A stretch of 64,000 nucleotides of DNA, from assembly GCA_038325765.1 (NCBI GenBank), contig JBBQJI010000036.1:1-64000 (forward strand), written 5' to 3'. The notes below the pieces were generated by a model that did not search any database, was not told the DNA's origin, and worked only from the letters and a program-made list of their open reading frames with translations. The first letter of the stretch is position 1. Every line of letters begins with the position of its first letter. The DNA is from Xiheibacterium sp038325765 (GTDB taxonomy: Bacteria > Myxococcota_A > Polyangia > Nannocystales > Nannocystaceae). Below, piece after piece: positions 1 to 8,654 of the stretch. The position numbers were made by a program, and so were the translations under genes.

Positions 1-3
1 GTC

Positions 4-1245
4 ATGCAGCTCCGCGATCTCACCGGCCACACCCTGGGCATCTGCGTCTCCGGCGGACTCGACAGCCGTACGGTCACGCGCCGGCTCCTGGACGCGGGCT
101 GCAACGTCGTGTGCTTCACCGCGGATCTCGGGCAGCCCGACGAGACCGACATCGCCGACGTCCGGCGCCGCATGGAGACCACCGGCGCCGAGTGCCACAT
201 CGTCGACCTCAAGGCCCAGATGGCCGAGGCCTGCTTCGCGACCATCAAGTCGCTCGCGCAGTACGACGGCGGCTACTGGAACACCACCGGCATCGCCCGC
301 GCCGTGACGGTCCGCGGCCTGCTGACGGCGATGCAGGAGCGCGGCTGCACGGTACTCGTGCACGGCGCGACCGGCCGCGGCAACGACCAGATCCGCTTCG
401 AGCGCTACACCAACGTGCTCGCGCCCCAGATGAAGGTCTACGCGCCGTGGCGCGACCCGGCGATGCTCGAGCAGTTCCCCGGCCGCAAGCAGATGGCCGA
501 GTACCTGCAGACGCTCGGGCTCGAGGCCAAGCTCGAGCGCAAGCGCTACTCGACCGACGCCAACCTCGCGGGCCTCAGCCACGAGGCCGAGGACCTCGAG
601 TCCCTCGAGACCTCGTGCCTCATCGTCGACCCCGTGATGTGCACGTGGCCGCAGCAGGCCCCGGATCACGTCGAGGACGTGACGCTGCGCTTCGAGCGTG
701 GCCGTTGCGTCGCGATCGACGGCGAGCACCTCGCGCCGCTCGAGCTCATGCAGCGGGCCAACCTCGTCGGCGGCCGCAACGGCATCGGCCTGGCCAACGC
801 GCTCGAGAACCGCATCATCGGCACCAAGAGCCGCGGCGTGTACGAGGCGCCCGGCATGGAGCTGCTCGGCTGCGGCCTGCGTTCGGTGTACCAGGCCGTC
901 CTCGATCGGCGATCGACGTCGCTGTTCGGCCACGTCTCGCGGCTCGTCGCCGAGGCCACCTACGACGGTCGCCTCTACGATCCGGCGTCCCGCGCCGCGC
1001 TGGCGTGCATCGACGTGCTCGGTGAGCACGCGACCGGTACGGTGGTGCTCGGCTTGTACCGCGGCAACGCGTTCGTGCAGAAGATCCGCGACGTGCCGGC
1101 ATCGCTGTACAACCCCGCCGACGCCTCGATGGAGGCGAGCGACGGGCTCGATCCCCGCAGCAGCCAGGGCTTCGTCGAGATCCAGCGCTGCGAGGCGTTG
1201 GCCCTCGCCCGCGCGGGTCAGATCCGGCCGTCCGAGCGCTTCTGA
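4..1245 (+). CDS. argG: Argininosuccinate synthase
   Basis: This enzyme joins citrulline and aspartate using ATP to make argininosuccinate, the penultimate step of arginine synthesis, in the cytoplasm. The 413-residue product has the N-type ATP pyrophosphatase P-loop SGGLDS near residue 16, then the YDGGYWNTTGIAR and HGATGRGNDQ substrate-binding blocks and the APWRDP block, in the family order. The length fits the family. The ATG lies only 3 bases into the window, so its ribosome site cannot be seen and a slightly earlier start is possible. Nothing in the sequence says whether it belongs to an operon, because the next gene is convergent. Confidence 0.95.
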   Translation: MQLRDLTGHTLGICVSGGLDSRTVTRRLLDAGCNVVCFTADLGQPDETDIADVRRRMETTGAECHIVDLKAQMAEACFATIKSLAQYDGGYWNTTGIARAVTVRGLLTAMQERGCTVLVHGATGRGNDQIRFERYTNVLAPQMKVYAPWRDPAMLEQFPGRKQMAEYLQTLGLEAKLERKRYSTDANLAGLSHEAEDLESLETSCLIVDPVMCTWPQQAPDHVEDVTLRFERGRCVAIDGEHLAPLELMQRANLVGGRNGIGLANALENRIIGTKSRGVYEAPGMELLGCGLRSVYQAVLDRRSTSLFGHVSRLVAEATYDGRLYDPASRAALACIDVLGEHATGTVVLGLYRGNAFVQKIRDVPASLYNPADASMEASDGLDPRSSQGFVEIQRCEALALARAGQIRPSERF

Positions 1246-1279
1246 GTGGCGGCGGTCGCGAGCGTCGGGGTCGCGACCG

Positions 1280-2401
1280 TCACTGCAGCACGCGCACGGC
1301 GTCGCCGACGATCTCGAGCACCTGCGTCGGGCCACCGTAGTGGGCGGCGAGGCCGACGTCGATGCGCCACACCCGGCCATCGCACGCCGAGTTGATGCCG
1401 TCTTGCTGAACGGTGTGACCGACGACCATGCGGGTGACGCCGAGCTTGGCGAGTGAGTCACCCAGCCGCGCGCAGACCTCGGGCTCCTCGGTCCAGGCGA
1501 AGTCGCGGGCCCACAGCGGCCCCTCGGGATCCATCGCAGCGGCGGCGATGCGCCGATCGACCGCCTCGCCCCGCATCATCGCCTGCACCCCGGCATCGAG
1601 GGCGACGAGGCCATCGACTTGCTCCGGCAAGATGCCGCCGTGCACGAACACCGTATCGCCCACGATCGCGGCGAGGTGGCGCTCGGCGAGCTTACGCGCG
1701 TACGGGCCCCCGGGCGCGAAGGCGGCAGCGCGGGCCCGTTGCTCGGGGGGCAGAGGCGCGAAGCGGGGATCGCCGGGATCCGCACCGGCCACCCCTTCGA
1801 AGTCGCGGAATCCGCCCGGCGTCACGTAGCGGAGATCGCCCAGCACGTTCATCAGCTCGTGATTGCCGTTGAGCACGACGAACGTGCCGCCCGCGGCACG
1901 TGCGTCGACCACGAGCCTCTCGAAGAGATCCACGATCTCCTGCTCGTCGTCGCCGCGATCGAGCTGATCGCCGGCTTGCACGACGACGAGGGCGCCGCCG
2001 ATCCACCGATCGTCGGCATCGATGGCGCCGCCGAGTCGAAGGGCGCGCCTGGTCGCCTCGAGATCGCCGTGCACGTCGCCGATGGCGATGATGCGTCCCG
2101 ATGCGGCGACGCGCAGCGCGTCGATGCCCGCGACCTGGGCGGCCGCTCGCGTCGCGGCCGCGGGAACCGATGGAGCCTCGGCACGCGGCTCAGCCTTGGC
2201 GATCGGCACGGTCGCCATCCCGCCACCGCTGGGCGGCGCCGGATTGCACGCCGCAAGCGCCCCGAGCGCCCCCAGCACTCGGAGCCTCAGCCGAATCTTC
2301 GGCCGAATCTTCAGCCGAATCTTCAGCCGAATCTTCAGCCGACCGCCGCTGGCGGAGGCGAGACCACCCGAGCGTTCATCCCGCCTTCGCACGCCGATCA
2401 T
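1280..2401 (-). CDS. Lipoprotein PPP-family phosphatase (Shewanella-like)
   Basis: This is a predicted envelope-anchored metallophosphatase. The motifs appear in PPP order: GDVHGD, GDQLDRGDDE, GNHE and HGGI, ending with the metal-binding GH of VVGHT. The spacing resembles the Shewanella-like phosphatase (Shelphs) group, so protein or small-molecule phosphomonoesters are plausible substrates; this is inference. The chosen ATG at 2401 gives 373 residues. The N-terminus is unusual: a long basic stretch with four KIR(L/P) repeats precedes a short hydrophobic core and the lipobox-like LAAC. Later starts would remove part of this repeat, so the true start is uncertain. It is divergent from the HD-GYP gene. 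Confidence 0.8.
   Translation of the reverse strand: MIGVRRRDERSGGLASASGGRLKIRLKIRLKIRPKIRLRLRVLGALGALAACNPAPPSGGGMATVPIAKAEPRAEAPSVPAAATRAAAQVAGIDALRVAASGRIIAIGDVHGDLEATRRALRLGGAIDADDRWIGGALVVVQAGDQLDRGDDEQEIVDLFERLVVDARAAGGTFVVLNGNHELMNVLGDLRYVTPGGFRDFEGVAGADPGDPRFAPLPPEQRARAAAFAPGGPYARKLAERHLAAIVGDTVFVHGGILPEQVDGLVALDAGVQAMMRGEAVDRRIAAAAMDPEGPLWARDFAWTEEPEVCARLGDSLAKLGVTRMVVGHTVQQDGINSACDGRVWRIDVGLAAHYGGPTQVLEIVGDAVRVLQ
2291..2338. repeat. Four tandem 12-bp repeats in a signal-peptide region
   Basis: The unit CCGAATCTTCRG occurs four times head to tail (2291-2302, 2303-2314, 2315-2326, 2327-2338), with only one base change between copies. Twelve bases is a whole number of codons, so copy-number change would lengthen or shorten the basic n-region of the phosphatase lipoprotein in steps of four residues without breaking the frame. 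Confidence 0.9.
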
Positions 2402-2594
2402 CGTACCCGATCCCCTCCGGGAGGCCGCGCCCCCAACGACCGTCGTCGACAGAGGCCCGCGTCCCCCACTGCGGCGTTGACTCCGCACACACCCCAACCT
2501 ACTACCGGCTCGGCAACGCGGCGGCCCCGCGCTCGCGATCGCCCGCGAAAGAGCGCACCAAGCGGTGCCCGTCGAAGGTACCCTCGTACGCTGG

Positions 2595-3698
2595 ATGTCT
2601 CTGCCGATCAGCGGCCTCACCTCAGCCGGGCGAATCCTGCTCGTCGACGACGACGCGCAGGTGCGTCGAATCATGCAGCGCCTGCTCGTCAGCGAGGGCT
2701 ACGACGTGCTGCCGGCCGCCGACGGTCACCGCGCGCTCGAGATCGCGGCAGTCGAGCAGATCGACACCGTGGTCCTCGACATGGGCATGCCAGGGCTCAG
2801 CGGGCTCGACGTGTGCCGGCGGCTCCGGGCCGATCCCCGCCACGAGCACACGCCGGTGGTGTTCGTCACCGGTCTCGATGATCGTGCGTTTCGCCGCGAG
2901 GCCCTGCAGGCCGGTGCGACCGACTTCCTCGGCAAGCCCTTCGACGAGGTCGAGCTGCTCGCCCGCCTGCGCAACAGCATCCGCGTGAAGCTGTACTTCG
3001 ACGGGCTCGCCCGCGAGCGCAGTGTGTTGCGCGGCGCCGTCGACCAACACCTCCGTGAGCTCGAGGTCGCGACCGCGCGGCTCGAGCGCCTGCAGCAGGA
3101 CCTCGCGGTCGCTCGCCACGAGACGATCGACAGACTCGCCCGCGCCGCCGAGTACCGCGACGACGAGACCGCCGCCCACCTCCACCGCATGAGCGCCTAC
3201 TGCCACCTCCTGGGCCAGAAGGTCGGGCTCGACGAGTACGCGTGCGAGATGCTGCGCATCGCCAGCCCGATGCACGACGTCGGCAAGATCGGCATCCCCG
3301 ATCAGATTCTGCTCAAGCCGGGGCGGCTCAGCGCAGACGAGTACACGATCATGAAGGAGCACGCCGAGATCGGCTTTCGCATCCTCTCGGGATCGGACTC
3401 CGAGCTGGTGCGGTTCGCGGCGACCATCGCCCATACCCACCACGAGCAGTGGGCCGGCAGCGGCTACCCCCGCGGACTCGAGGCCGAGGACATCCCCCTC
3501 GAGGGTCGCATCGCGGCGATCGCCGACGTGTTCGACGCGTTGACCAGCGCGAGGCCGTACAAGAAGGCGTGGCCGATCGCCGACGCCGTGGCCCACCTCG
3601 AGGCCGGCGCCGGGAGACACTTCGACCCCAACCTCGTGGCGCTGTTCCTGGGCTCGTTCGACGAGGTGCTCGCGATCCGCGAGCAGTTCCACGATTGA
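2595..3698 (+). CDS. Response regulator with HD-GYP output domain
   Basis: This is a predicted two-component output protein that hydrolyses cyclic di-GMP. Residues 13-125 form a receiver domain with the acidic pair DDD (18-20), phosphoacceptor D62 in VVLDMGMPG and K114 in LGKPF. A coiled linker (about 135-175) leads to an HD-GYP domain with HD at 227-228 (MHDVGKIGIP), HH at 282-283 and GYP at 290-292, all present, so the phosphodiesterase should be active. The ATG at 2595 is preferred because the receiver fold starts soon after it; a GTG at 2565 would add ten residues. No cognate histidine kinase lies nearby. Confidence 0.92.
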   Translation: MSLPISGLTSAGRILLVDDDAQVRRIMQRLLVSEGYDVLPAADGHRALEIAAVEQIDTVVLDMGMPGLSGLDVCRRLRADPRHEHTPVVFVTGLDDRAFRREALQAGATDFLGKPFDEVELLARLRNSIRVKLYFDGLARERSVLRGAVDQHLRELEVATARLERLQQDLAVARHETIDRLARAAEYRDDETAAHLHRMSAYCHLLGQKVGLDEYACEMLRIASPMHDVGKIGIPDQILLKPGRLSADEYTIMKEHAEIGFRILSGSDSELVRFAATIAHTHHEQWAGSGYPRGLEAEDIPLEGRIAAIADVFDALTSARPYKKAWPIADAVAHLEAGAGRHFDPNLVALFLGSFDEVLAIREQFHD

Positions 3699-3743
3699 CC
3701 GACCCCGCGGATTCACCGACCCCGCGGATTCACCGACCCCGCG
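3698..3743. repeat. 17-bp tandem repeat at a gene end
   Basis: The unit ACCGACCCCGCGGATTC is present twice in full (3698-3714 and 3715-3731) and once as a 12-base partial copy that runs into a hairpin. The array begins at the last base of the HD-GYP stop codon, so it is noncoding. Confidence 0.85.
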
Positions 3744-3751
3744 CGGTCGGT
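3732..3751. terminator. Hairpin between convergent genes
   Basis: ACCGACC (3732-3738) and GGTCGGT (3745-3751) form a perfect 7-bp stem around a 6-base loop, between the convergent HD-GYP and VF530 genes. There is no T-run, so factor-independent termination is uncertain. Confidence 0.5.
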
Positions 3752-3756
3752 CGCCT

Positions 3757-3993
3757 TCACCTGCCGCGCTGCTTCTCGCGCAGCATGAACAGGTACAGGC
3801 TCTCGACCTTCTCGCGGGCCCACGGCGTCTTGCGCAGGAACTTCAGGCTCGAGGCCACGCTCGGCGCGTCGGTGAAGCAGCGGATGCGCACCTGCTGGCC
3901 GAGCTCGGGCCAACCGAAGTGCGCGACCAGCTCGGTGACGATGTGCTCGAGCGTGATCCCGTGCAGCGCGCTCCTCGGATGATCCTCGGACAT
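3757..3993 (-). CDS. VF530 / DUF2132 family small protein
   Basis: This 78-residue protein is almost entirely the VF530 domain, a small fold suggested to bind DNA or nucleoid. Family hallmarks are LHGITLE near the start, the IRCF block and SSLKFLRKTPWAR at about residues 48-60. The molecular role of the family is not established. It starts 10 bases after the stop of the DksA-like gene and is probably cotranscribed with it. The ATG at 3993 begins a normal-length family member. Confidence 0.85.
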   Translation of the reverse strand: MSEDHPRSALHGITLEHIVTELVAHFGWPELGQQVRIRCFTDAPSVASSLKFLRKTPWAREKVESLYLFMLREKQRGR

Positions 3994-4003
3994 GGCCGGC
4001 TGC

Positions 4004-4396
4004 TCAGTACGCGGGCTCGTCCTCGTCGGTGCCGCCACGGACACGGTCGCGGGCACGATCGCTCTCGATGCTCTCGAGCGCGTCCACCGTGTAGCGCGTG
4101 GTCGGCTCGAGCTGCAGCCGGCCGAACGGGATCGGATCGCCGGTCTCCTCGCACACGCCATAGCTGCCGTCCTCCATCCGCACCAGCGCGGCCTCGACCT
4201 CCTCGAGGCGCTCGCGGCCGTGGTCGACCAGCCTGACCTCGCGCTCCAACCGGGCGGCTTCGGCGGCGTGATCCTGCACGTCGCCGATCGCGTCGTCGGC
4301 GACCGGGCGAGTCTGGGTGCCGAGCAGTCGGGTGCGCTCCGCGACGAGCAATGCACGCAGGACGGCGAGCTGATCGTGGCTGAGGTGCTGGGACAT
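4004..4396 (-). CDS. DksA/TraR-type protein lacking zinc cysteines
   Basis: The 130-residue product has the DksA/TraR layout: an N-terminal helical hairpin (about 5-75), then the segment around YGVCEETGDPIPFGRL that normally holds a four-cysteine zinc finger. Only one cysteine remains; the second position of the first pair is Thr and the C-terminal pair is absent (TTRYTVD). Family members bind the RNA polymerase secondary channel. A zinc-independent version resembles the logic of cysteine-poor DksA paralogues used under zinc limitation, but that role is inference. The ATG at 4396 follows a 143-base gap shared with the divergent GMC gene. Confidence 0.8.
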   Translation of the reverse strand: MSQHLSHDQLAVLRALLVAERTRLLGTQTRPVADDAIGDVQDHAAEAARLEREVRLVDHGRERLEEVEAALVRMEDGSYGVCEETGDPIPFGRLQLEPTTRYTVDALESIESDRARDRVRGGTDEDEPAY

Positions 4397-4539
4397 CGCG
4401 CACCAGCGTAGCAAGCCCAGCGCGGATCCGGGACCGAGCGCACGCGCTCCCCGCCGCGCGCTGTTGGCAGTGTGACGCGCCCGGGGGCGGCGCGGACGTT
4501 CCCGTGCACGCACCCAGCTGCTAATGTCCCCCGCGGTTC

Positions 4540-6102
4540 ATGACGGATCTCGACTACGACTTCGTGGTCATCGGCTCTGGCTTCGGCGGCAGCACCGCGG
4601 CGCTGCGGCTGGTCGAGGGCGGTCACCGCGTGCTGGTGATCGAGAAGGGCAGCGAACTCGGGGCGGCCCAGTTCCCCAAGTCGAACTGGGATCTGCGCCG
4701 CTACATGTGGATGCCGTGGCTCGGCTTCCGCGGTCTGTTCAAGATGACGTTCTTCCGCCACGTCACCGTGCTCTCGGGCGTCGGCGTGGGCGGTGGATCG
4801 CTGGTGTACGCGTGCACCCATCCGGTGCCCAAGGACTCGTTCTTCAGCTCGCCGTCGTGGGTGCACCTCGCCGACTGGCGTGACGAGCTGGCGCCGCACT
4901 ACATCGAGGCCAAGCGCATGCTCGGCGTCGCGACCACGCCGTTTCGCACGCGCACCGACGATGTCCTGCACCAGATCGCGATCGAGCGCGGTCAACCGGA
5001 GGCGTTCGAGCCCACGCAGGTCGCGGTGTACTTCGGCAAGGCGGGCCAGACCGTGCCCGATCCGTTCTTCGGCGGGCGCGGGCCCGCGCGCACCGGCTGC
5101 ATCCGCTGCGGTGGCTGCATGCTCGGCTGCCGCCACGACGCCAAGAACTCCCTCGACAAGAACTACCTCCACCTCGCCCGCCGAGGCGGCGCCGAGCTGC
5201 ACGCCGACACCGAGGTCAGCGCGGTCCGGCCGCTGCCCGGCGGCGGCTACCGCATCGAGGCCCGCCGCGGCCGGCACCCGCTTTCGCGCGCGCGCGCGCA
5301 GTACACCGCCCGCAACGTGATCTTCGCCGGCGGTGTGCTCGGCACCGTGGCCCTGCTGCTGCGACTGCAACGCGACCAGGCCGCCCTGCCCCGCCTCTCG
5401 AAGCGGCTGGGCTTTGGCATCCGCACCAATTCCGAGTCGCTCATCGGCGTGATCTCGCGCCGCACCGACGTCGATCTGTCCAAGGGCATCGCCATCGGCT
5501 CGATCCTCCAGACCGACGCGCACTCGCACCTCGAGCCGGTGCGGTTCTCGGCGGGCTCGGGCCTGTTCCGCCTGCTGATGGCGCCGCACGTGGCCGGCGC
5601 GTCGATGCTCGGCAGGCTCGGACGGCTGCTCGGGGCGATGGTGCGTCACCCGGTTGCGATGCTGCGGGCGCTGACGGTCCGCGATCTCTCGAAGCAGACC
5701 ACCATCTTGCTGTACATGCGCTCGGCCGAAGGCACGCTCCGATTTCGCCGCAACTGGTACGGCCGCATGGTCAGCACCTCGGATGTCGGCGCGCCGCCGA
5801 CCGCGTCGATCCCCGAGGCCACCGAGCTCGCCCACCGCGTCGGTGACAAGCTCGACGGTCTGCCGGTGTCACTGGTCACGGAGACGTTGTTCAACATCCC
5901 CACCACCGCCCACATCCTCGGCGGCTGTTGCATGGGTGCGACCGCAGACGAGGGCGTCATCGATCACGAGCATCGCGTCCACGGCTACGAGGGCTTGTTC
6001 GTGATGGATGGCGCGGCGGTGTCGGCGAACCCTGGCGTCAACCCGTCGTTGACCATCGTCGCGATGACCGAGCGCGCGGTGGCGCGGATCCCCGCCGCCT
6101 GA
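4540..6102 (+). CDS. GMC-type FAD oxidoreductase with Cys cluster
   Basis: This 520-residue flavoprotein has an N-terminal FAD dinucleotide motif (GSGFGGSTAA, residues 12-21), the SGVGVGGGSLVY block near 85-95, and a C-terminal NPGVNPSLTI segment typical of the cholesterol-oxidase-like branch of the GMC family. A CxxCxxCxxxC cluster (about residues 187-197) sits in the middle and could bind an Fe-S centre or transfer electrons. The likely reaction is oxidation of an alcohol, perhaps a sterol-like lipid; the substrate cannot be read from sequence. It lies 12 bases upstream of the next gene, suggesting cotranscription. Confidence 0.85.
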   Translation: MTDLDYDFVVIGSGFGGSTAALRLVEGGHRVLVIEKGSELGAAQFPKSNWDLRRYMWMPWLGFRGLFKMTFFRHVTVLSGVGVGGGSLVYACTHPVPKDSFFSSPSWVHLADWRDELAPHYIEAKRMLGVATTPFRTRTDDVLHQIAIERGQPEAFEPTQVAVYFGKAGQTVPDPFFGGRGPARTGCIRCGGCMLGCRHDAKNSLDKNYLHLARRGGAELHADTEVSAVRPLPGGGYRIEARRGRHPLSRARAQYTARNVIFAGGVLGTVALLLRLQRDQAALPRLSKRLGFGIRTNSESLIGVISRRTDVDLSKGIAIGSILQTDAHSHLEPVRFSAGSGLFRLLMAPHVAGASMLGRLGRLLGAMVRHPVAMLRALTVRDLSKQTTILLYMRSAEGTLRFRRNWYGRMVSTSDVGAPPTASIPEATELAHRVGDKLDGLPVSLVTETLFNIPTTAHILGGCCMGATADEGVIDHEHRVHGYEGLFVMDGAAVSANPGVNPSLTIVAMTERAVARIPAA

Positions 6103-6114
6103 GCCCCCCATCCC

Positions 6115-7113
6115 ATGGATCCCATCACCCAGGGCGTGCTCGGAGCCGCGGCGGCACAGGCCGTGCTGCAGCGGCGGCTCGGGCCGCGCACATGGCTCTT
6201 CGGCGCCATGGGCGGTATGGCGGCGGATCTCGACGTGCTCATCCGCAGCAGCGACGACCCGCTGATGTCGCTGGTGTGGCACCGGCACTTCACCCATTCG
6301 CTCGCGTTCGTCCCCATCGGCGGTCTCGTCTGCGCGCTGCCGTGGCTCGTGCGATCCAAGCTCGGTCCGCGTCGCTGGCTCATCGCCGCCGCCACGACGG
6401 TCGGCTACGCCACTCATGGGCTGCTCGACGCCTTCACCAGCTATGGCACCCAGCTGCTGTGGCCGTTCACCGACATGCGCGTCGCCTGGGACTTCGTGGC
6501 GATCCTCGATCCGATCTACACGCTGCTGCTCGCGGTCGGCGTCGCCTTCGCCGTGCGGCGGCGCAGCCCTCGGCCGGCCCTCGCGGCGCTGATCGCCTCG
6601 TCGGCCTATCTCGCCCTGGGCGGGGTGCTGCATGCCCGCGCGGTCACGGCCGCCCGCAGTCTCGCCGAGGCGCGCGGCCACGTGGTAGCCCGCGCCGAAG
6701 CGTTTCCCGTCGTCCCGGTCGACTTCGTGTGGCGCACGGTCTACCGCGCCGGCGGACGCGTCTATGTCGACGAGGCGCGCACGCCATGGTTCGGCGCCAC
6801 GACCATCCACAGCGGCGACTCGGTGCAGATCGCCGAGACCACCTCGCTACCCGCCGACATCCTGGCCGACCCGCGCGCGCGCACGGCGTGGGACAAGTTC
6901 CAGTGGTTCACCGACGGCTGGGTCGGGCACGACCCGAGCACGTCGGGTCGCTTCGTGGATCTCCGGTACGGCCTGCGCACTCGCGGCACCGAATCGTTGT
7001 GGGCGCTCGAGCTGCGCCCCGGCACCGAGACGCCGGTCGTGCTCGACCAACGCCGCCCCGACTCGTCCGGGTTCTTCGCCTCCCGCTGGCGCGAGATCCT
7101 CGGCGAGGACTGA
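6115..7113 (+). CDS. DUF457 / YdjM-type membrane metal-dependent hydrolase
   Basis: This 332-residue membrane protein opens with MDPITQGVLGAA and continues with PDLD-like AADLDVL and HRHFTHSL, the histidine/aspartate motifs of the DUF457 (YdjM/LexA-binding inner-membrane hydrolase) family. About four membrane segments lie in the first 185 residues, including the HGLLDAFTSYGT block. The remaining roughly 140 residues form a soluble tail. The biochemical substrate is unknown for the family. It follows the GMC gene by 12 bases, so an operon is likely. Confidence 0.82.
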   Translation: MDPITQGVLGAAAAQAVLQRRLGPRTWLFGAMGGMAADLDVLIRSSDDPLMSLVWHRHFTHSLAFVPIGGLVCALPWLVRSKLGPRRWLIAAATTVGYATHGLLDAFTSYGTQLLWPFTDMRVAWDFVAILDPIYTLLLAVGVAFAVRRRSPRPALAALIASSAYLALGGVLHARAVTAARSLAEARGHVVARAEAFPVVPVDFVWRTVYRAGGRVYVDEARTPWFGATTIHSGDSVQIAETTSLPADILADPRARTAWDKFQWFTDGWVGHDPSTSGRFVDLRYGLRTRGTESLWALELRPGTETPVVLDQRRPDSSGFFASRWREILGED

Positions 7114-7124
7114 CGGTGGCCAGA

Positions 7125-8366
7125 TCAGCTCGCCTCGCGCCGCAGTCGACGCGCGGCGACGGCGAGTACCGCACCGCCGATCGCGATCGGCAGGGCGCAC
7201 CCCGCCACCGCCCAGCGCAGATCGCTGTGCTGGCTCACCACGCCGATGAGCCACGGCGAGCCGGCGTCACCGAAGGCATGGATGCAGAACACGTTGATCG
7301 AGAACGCGACCGCGCGCATCGCCGGCGGCACCGAGCCGACCAGGGCCGCGTTGAGCGGACCGGTGTTGAGAAAGAGCAGGAACTCGGCCACGAACGCGAA
7401 CCCCAGGGCAAGCGTCAGATCCGGCACTAGGGGCATCGCGAGCACGAACGGCGATCCGAGCAGCAGGCCGTAGCCGCTGACCGCGAAGTAACCGCCGGGA
7501 TGGCGGCGCATCGCCCGGTCGCCGAGCACGCCGCCCGCGATGGTGCCGAGCAACCCCGCCACGACGGTGACGCCGCCGAACATCGTGTTGGCCGCGCCGA
7601 CGCCGAGCTCGAACCGACGCTGCAGGAACGTCGGCATCCAGAAGGCGATGCCACCGATCGCGAACGTCATCAGCGTCATGCCGATGGTCGTGACCCGCCA
7701 CTGGTACGAGCGGAACATGGTGCGCCAGGCGTCGACGAGCCGCGGCGGGGCGCCGACCGCCTCCTCGTCGTGGGCGCCGCGGACGGGCTCGTACATCCAC
7801 CACGCGAACAGGGCCAGCACCATGCCCGGTGCGCCGGCGACGAAGAACGCGGCACGCCAGCCCCACAGCTCGCCGACCCAACCGCCGAGCAGGTAGCCCA
7901 TCGCGCTGCCGACCGGGATCGCCATGTAGAACCACGACAGCTTGCGCCCGCGCTCCGCCGGCGCGAACAGGTCGGCGATCATCGACGGCGCGACTGTGGC
8001 GTAGCCGGCCTCGCCGATGCCGACCAACGCACGGCACACCAGCAGCATGCCGACGTCGTCGACCAGCCCGCTCGACACCGTCGCGAGGCTCCACAGCCCC
8101 ACCGACACCGCGACGACGCGACCGCGGCGCACCCGATCGCCGAGCCAGCCCGACAGCGGCGCGACCACCGTGTAGACGATCATGAACGTCGAGCCCAGCA
8201 GGCCGGTGACGTCGTCGCCGAGCTCGAACTCGACGCGGATCTGCTCTGCGATCGCGCTGACGACGTAGCGGTCGATGTAGTTGACGAAGTTGATCGCCGT
8301 CAGGGCGACGAGCACGCCGAGCGCGACTCGGCGCGGCGGAAACCCTGATGTCGGCACGCGCGGCAT
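7125..8366 (-). CDS. Major facilitator superfamily transporter (Spinster-like)
   Basis: This 413-residue protein has about twelve hydrophobic segments and the MFS signature GWLGDRVRRGRV between segments 2 and 3. The opening NFVNYIDRYVVSAI and the RALVGIGEAGYATVAPSMIADLF block resemble the Spinster group, whose members move lipids, sterols or small organic anions. Substrate is not deducible. The ATG at 8366 gives a short cytoplasmic tail before the first segment; a longer frame upstream has no family similarity. Confidence 0.87.
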   Translation of the reverse strand: MPRVPTSGFPPRRVALGVLVALTAINFVNYIDRYVVSAIAEQIRVEFELGDDVTGLLGSTFMIVYTVVAPLSGWLGDRVRRGRVVAVSVGLWSLATVSSGLVDDVGMLLVCRALVGIGEAGYATVAPSMIADLFAPAERGRKLSWFYMAIPVGSAMGYLLGGWVGELWGWRAAFFVAGAPGMVLALFAWWMYEPVRGAHDEEAVGAPPRLVDAWRTMFRSYQWRVTTIGMTLMTFAIGGIAFWMPTFLQRRFELGVGAANTMFGGVTVVAGLLGTIAGGVLGDRAMRRHPGGYFAVSGYGLLLGSPFVLAMPLVPDLTLALGFAFVAEFLLFLNTGPLNAALVGSVPPAMRAVAFSINVFCIHAFGDAGSPWLIGVVSQHSDLRWAVAGCALPIAIGGAVLAVAARRLRREAS

Positions 8367-8654
8367 CCTACAGCGGCGGCGCGGGCCACAGCGGCGGCGC
8401 GGGGCCAGCGACGCCGACAGGCCCAACCCTGCCCCACCACCGAGGCGGGTCGGGCTTGGCCGCGATCGCCGGCGCAGCCCCTCCCGTGACGCCGAATTCG
8501 CACCAATACTGCGCTTGCGTTCAGTCTATGAATTTTAGACGTCGGAGGACACCATCTCGCCGATCCCGATTTGCCGGCTCGGCGTAACGACAGTCGCAGT
8601 CTCGCGATTGAACGACCGATCCCAACCGGATTCTACCGACTCAGGAAACACACC
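8367..8654. other. Divergent promoter region of the MNIO cluster
   Basis: These 288 noncoding bases separate the MFS gene from the precursor-peptide gene. The left half is very GC-rich. The stretch 8495-8545 is strikingly AT-richer than its surroundings and is the most likely promoter zone for the cluster. A purine-rich AGGAA at 8643-8647 lies 7 bases before the precursor ATG. No confident -35/-10 pair was found. Confidence 0.5.
8523..8539. promoter_or_regulatory. Inverted repeat, candidate operator
   Basis: GTCTA and TAGAC flank a 7-base AT spacer (TGAATTT), giving a 17-bp dyad inside the only AT-rich patch upstream of the precursor gene, 116 bases before its ATG. The position suits a repressor or metal-sensor site; this is inference. 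Confidence 0.35.

Noticed and set aside
3994..5835. Very long open frame on the minus strand covering the DksA-like and GMC genes
   Set aside because: It is only open because of high GC. Codon use is Arg/Ala/His-rich without domains, and recognised genes occupy the same bases in other frames. Only its last 78 codons (VF530) are real.
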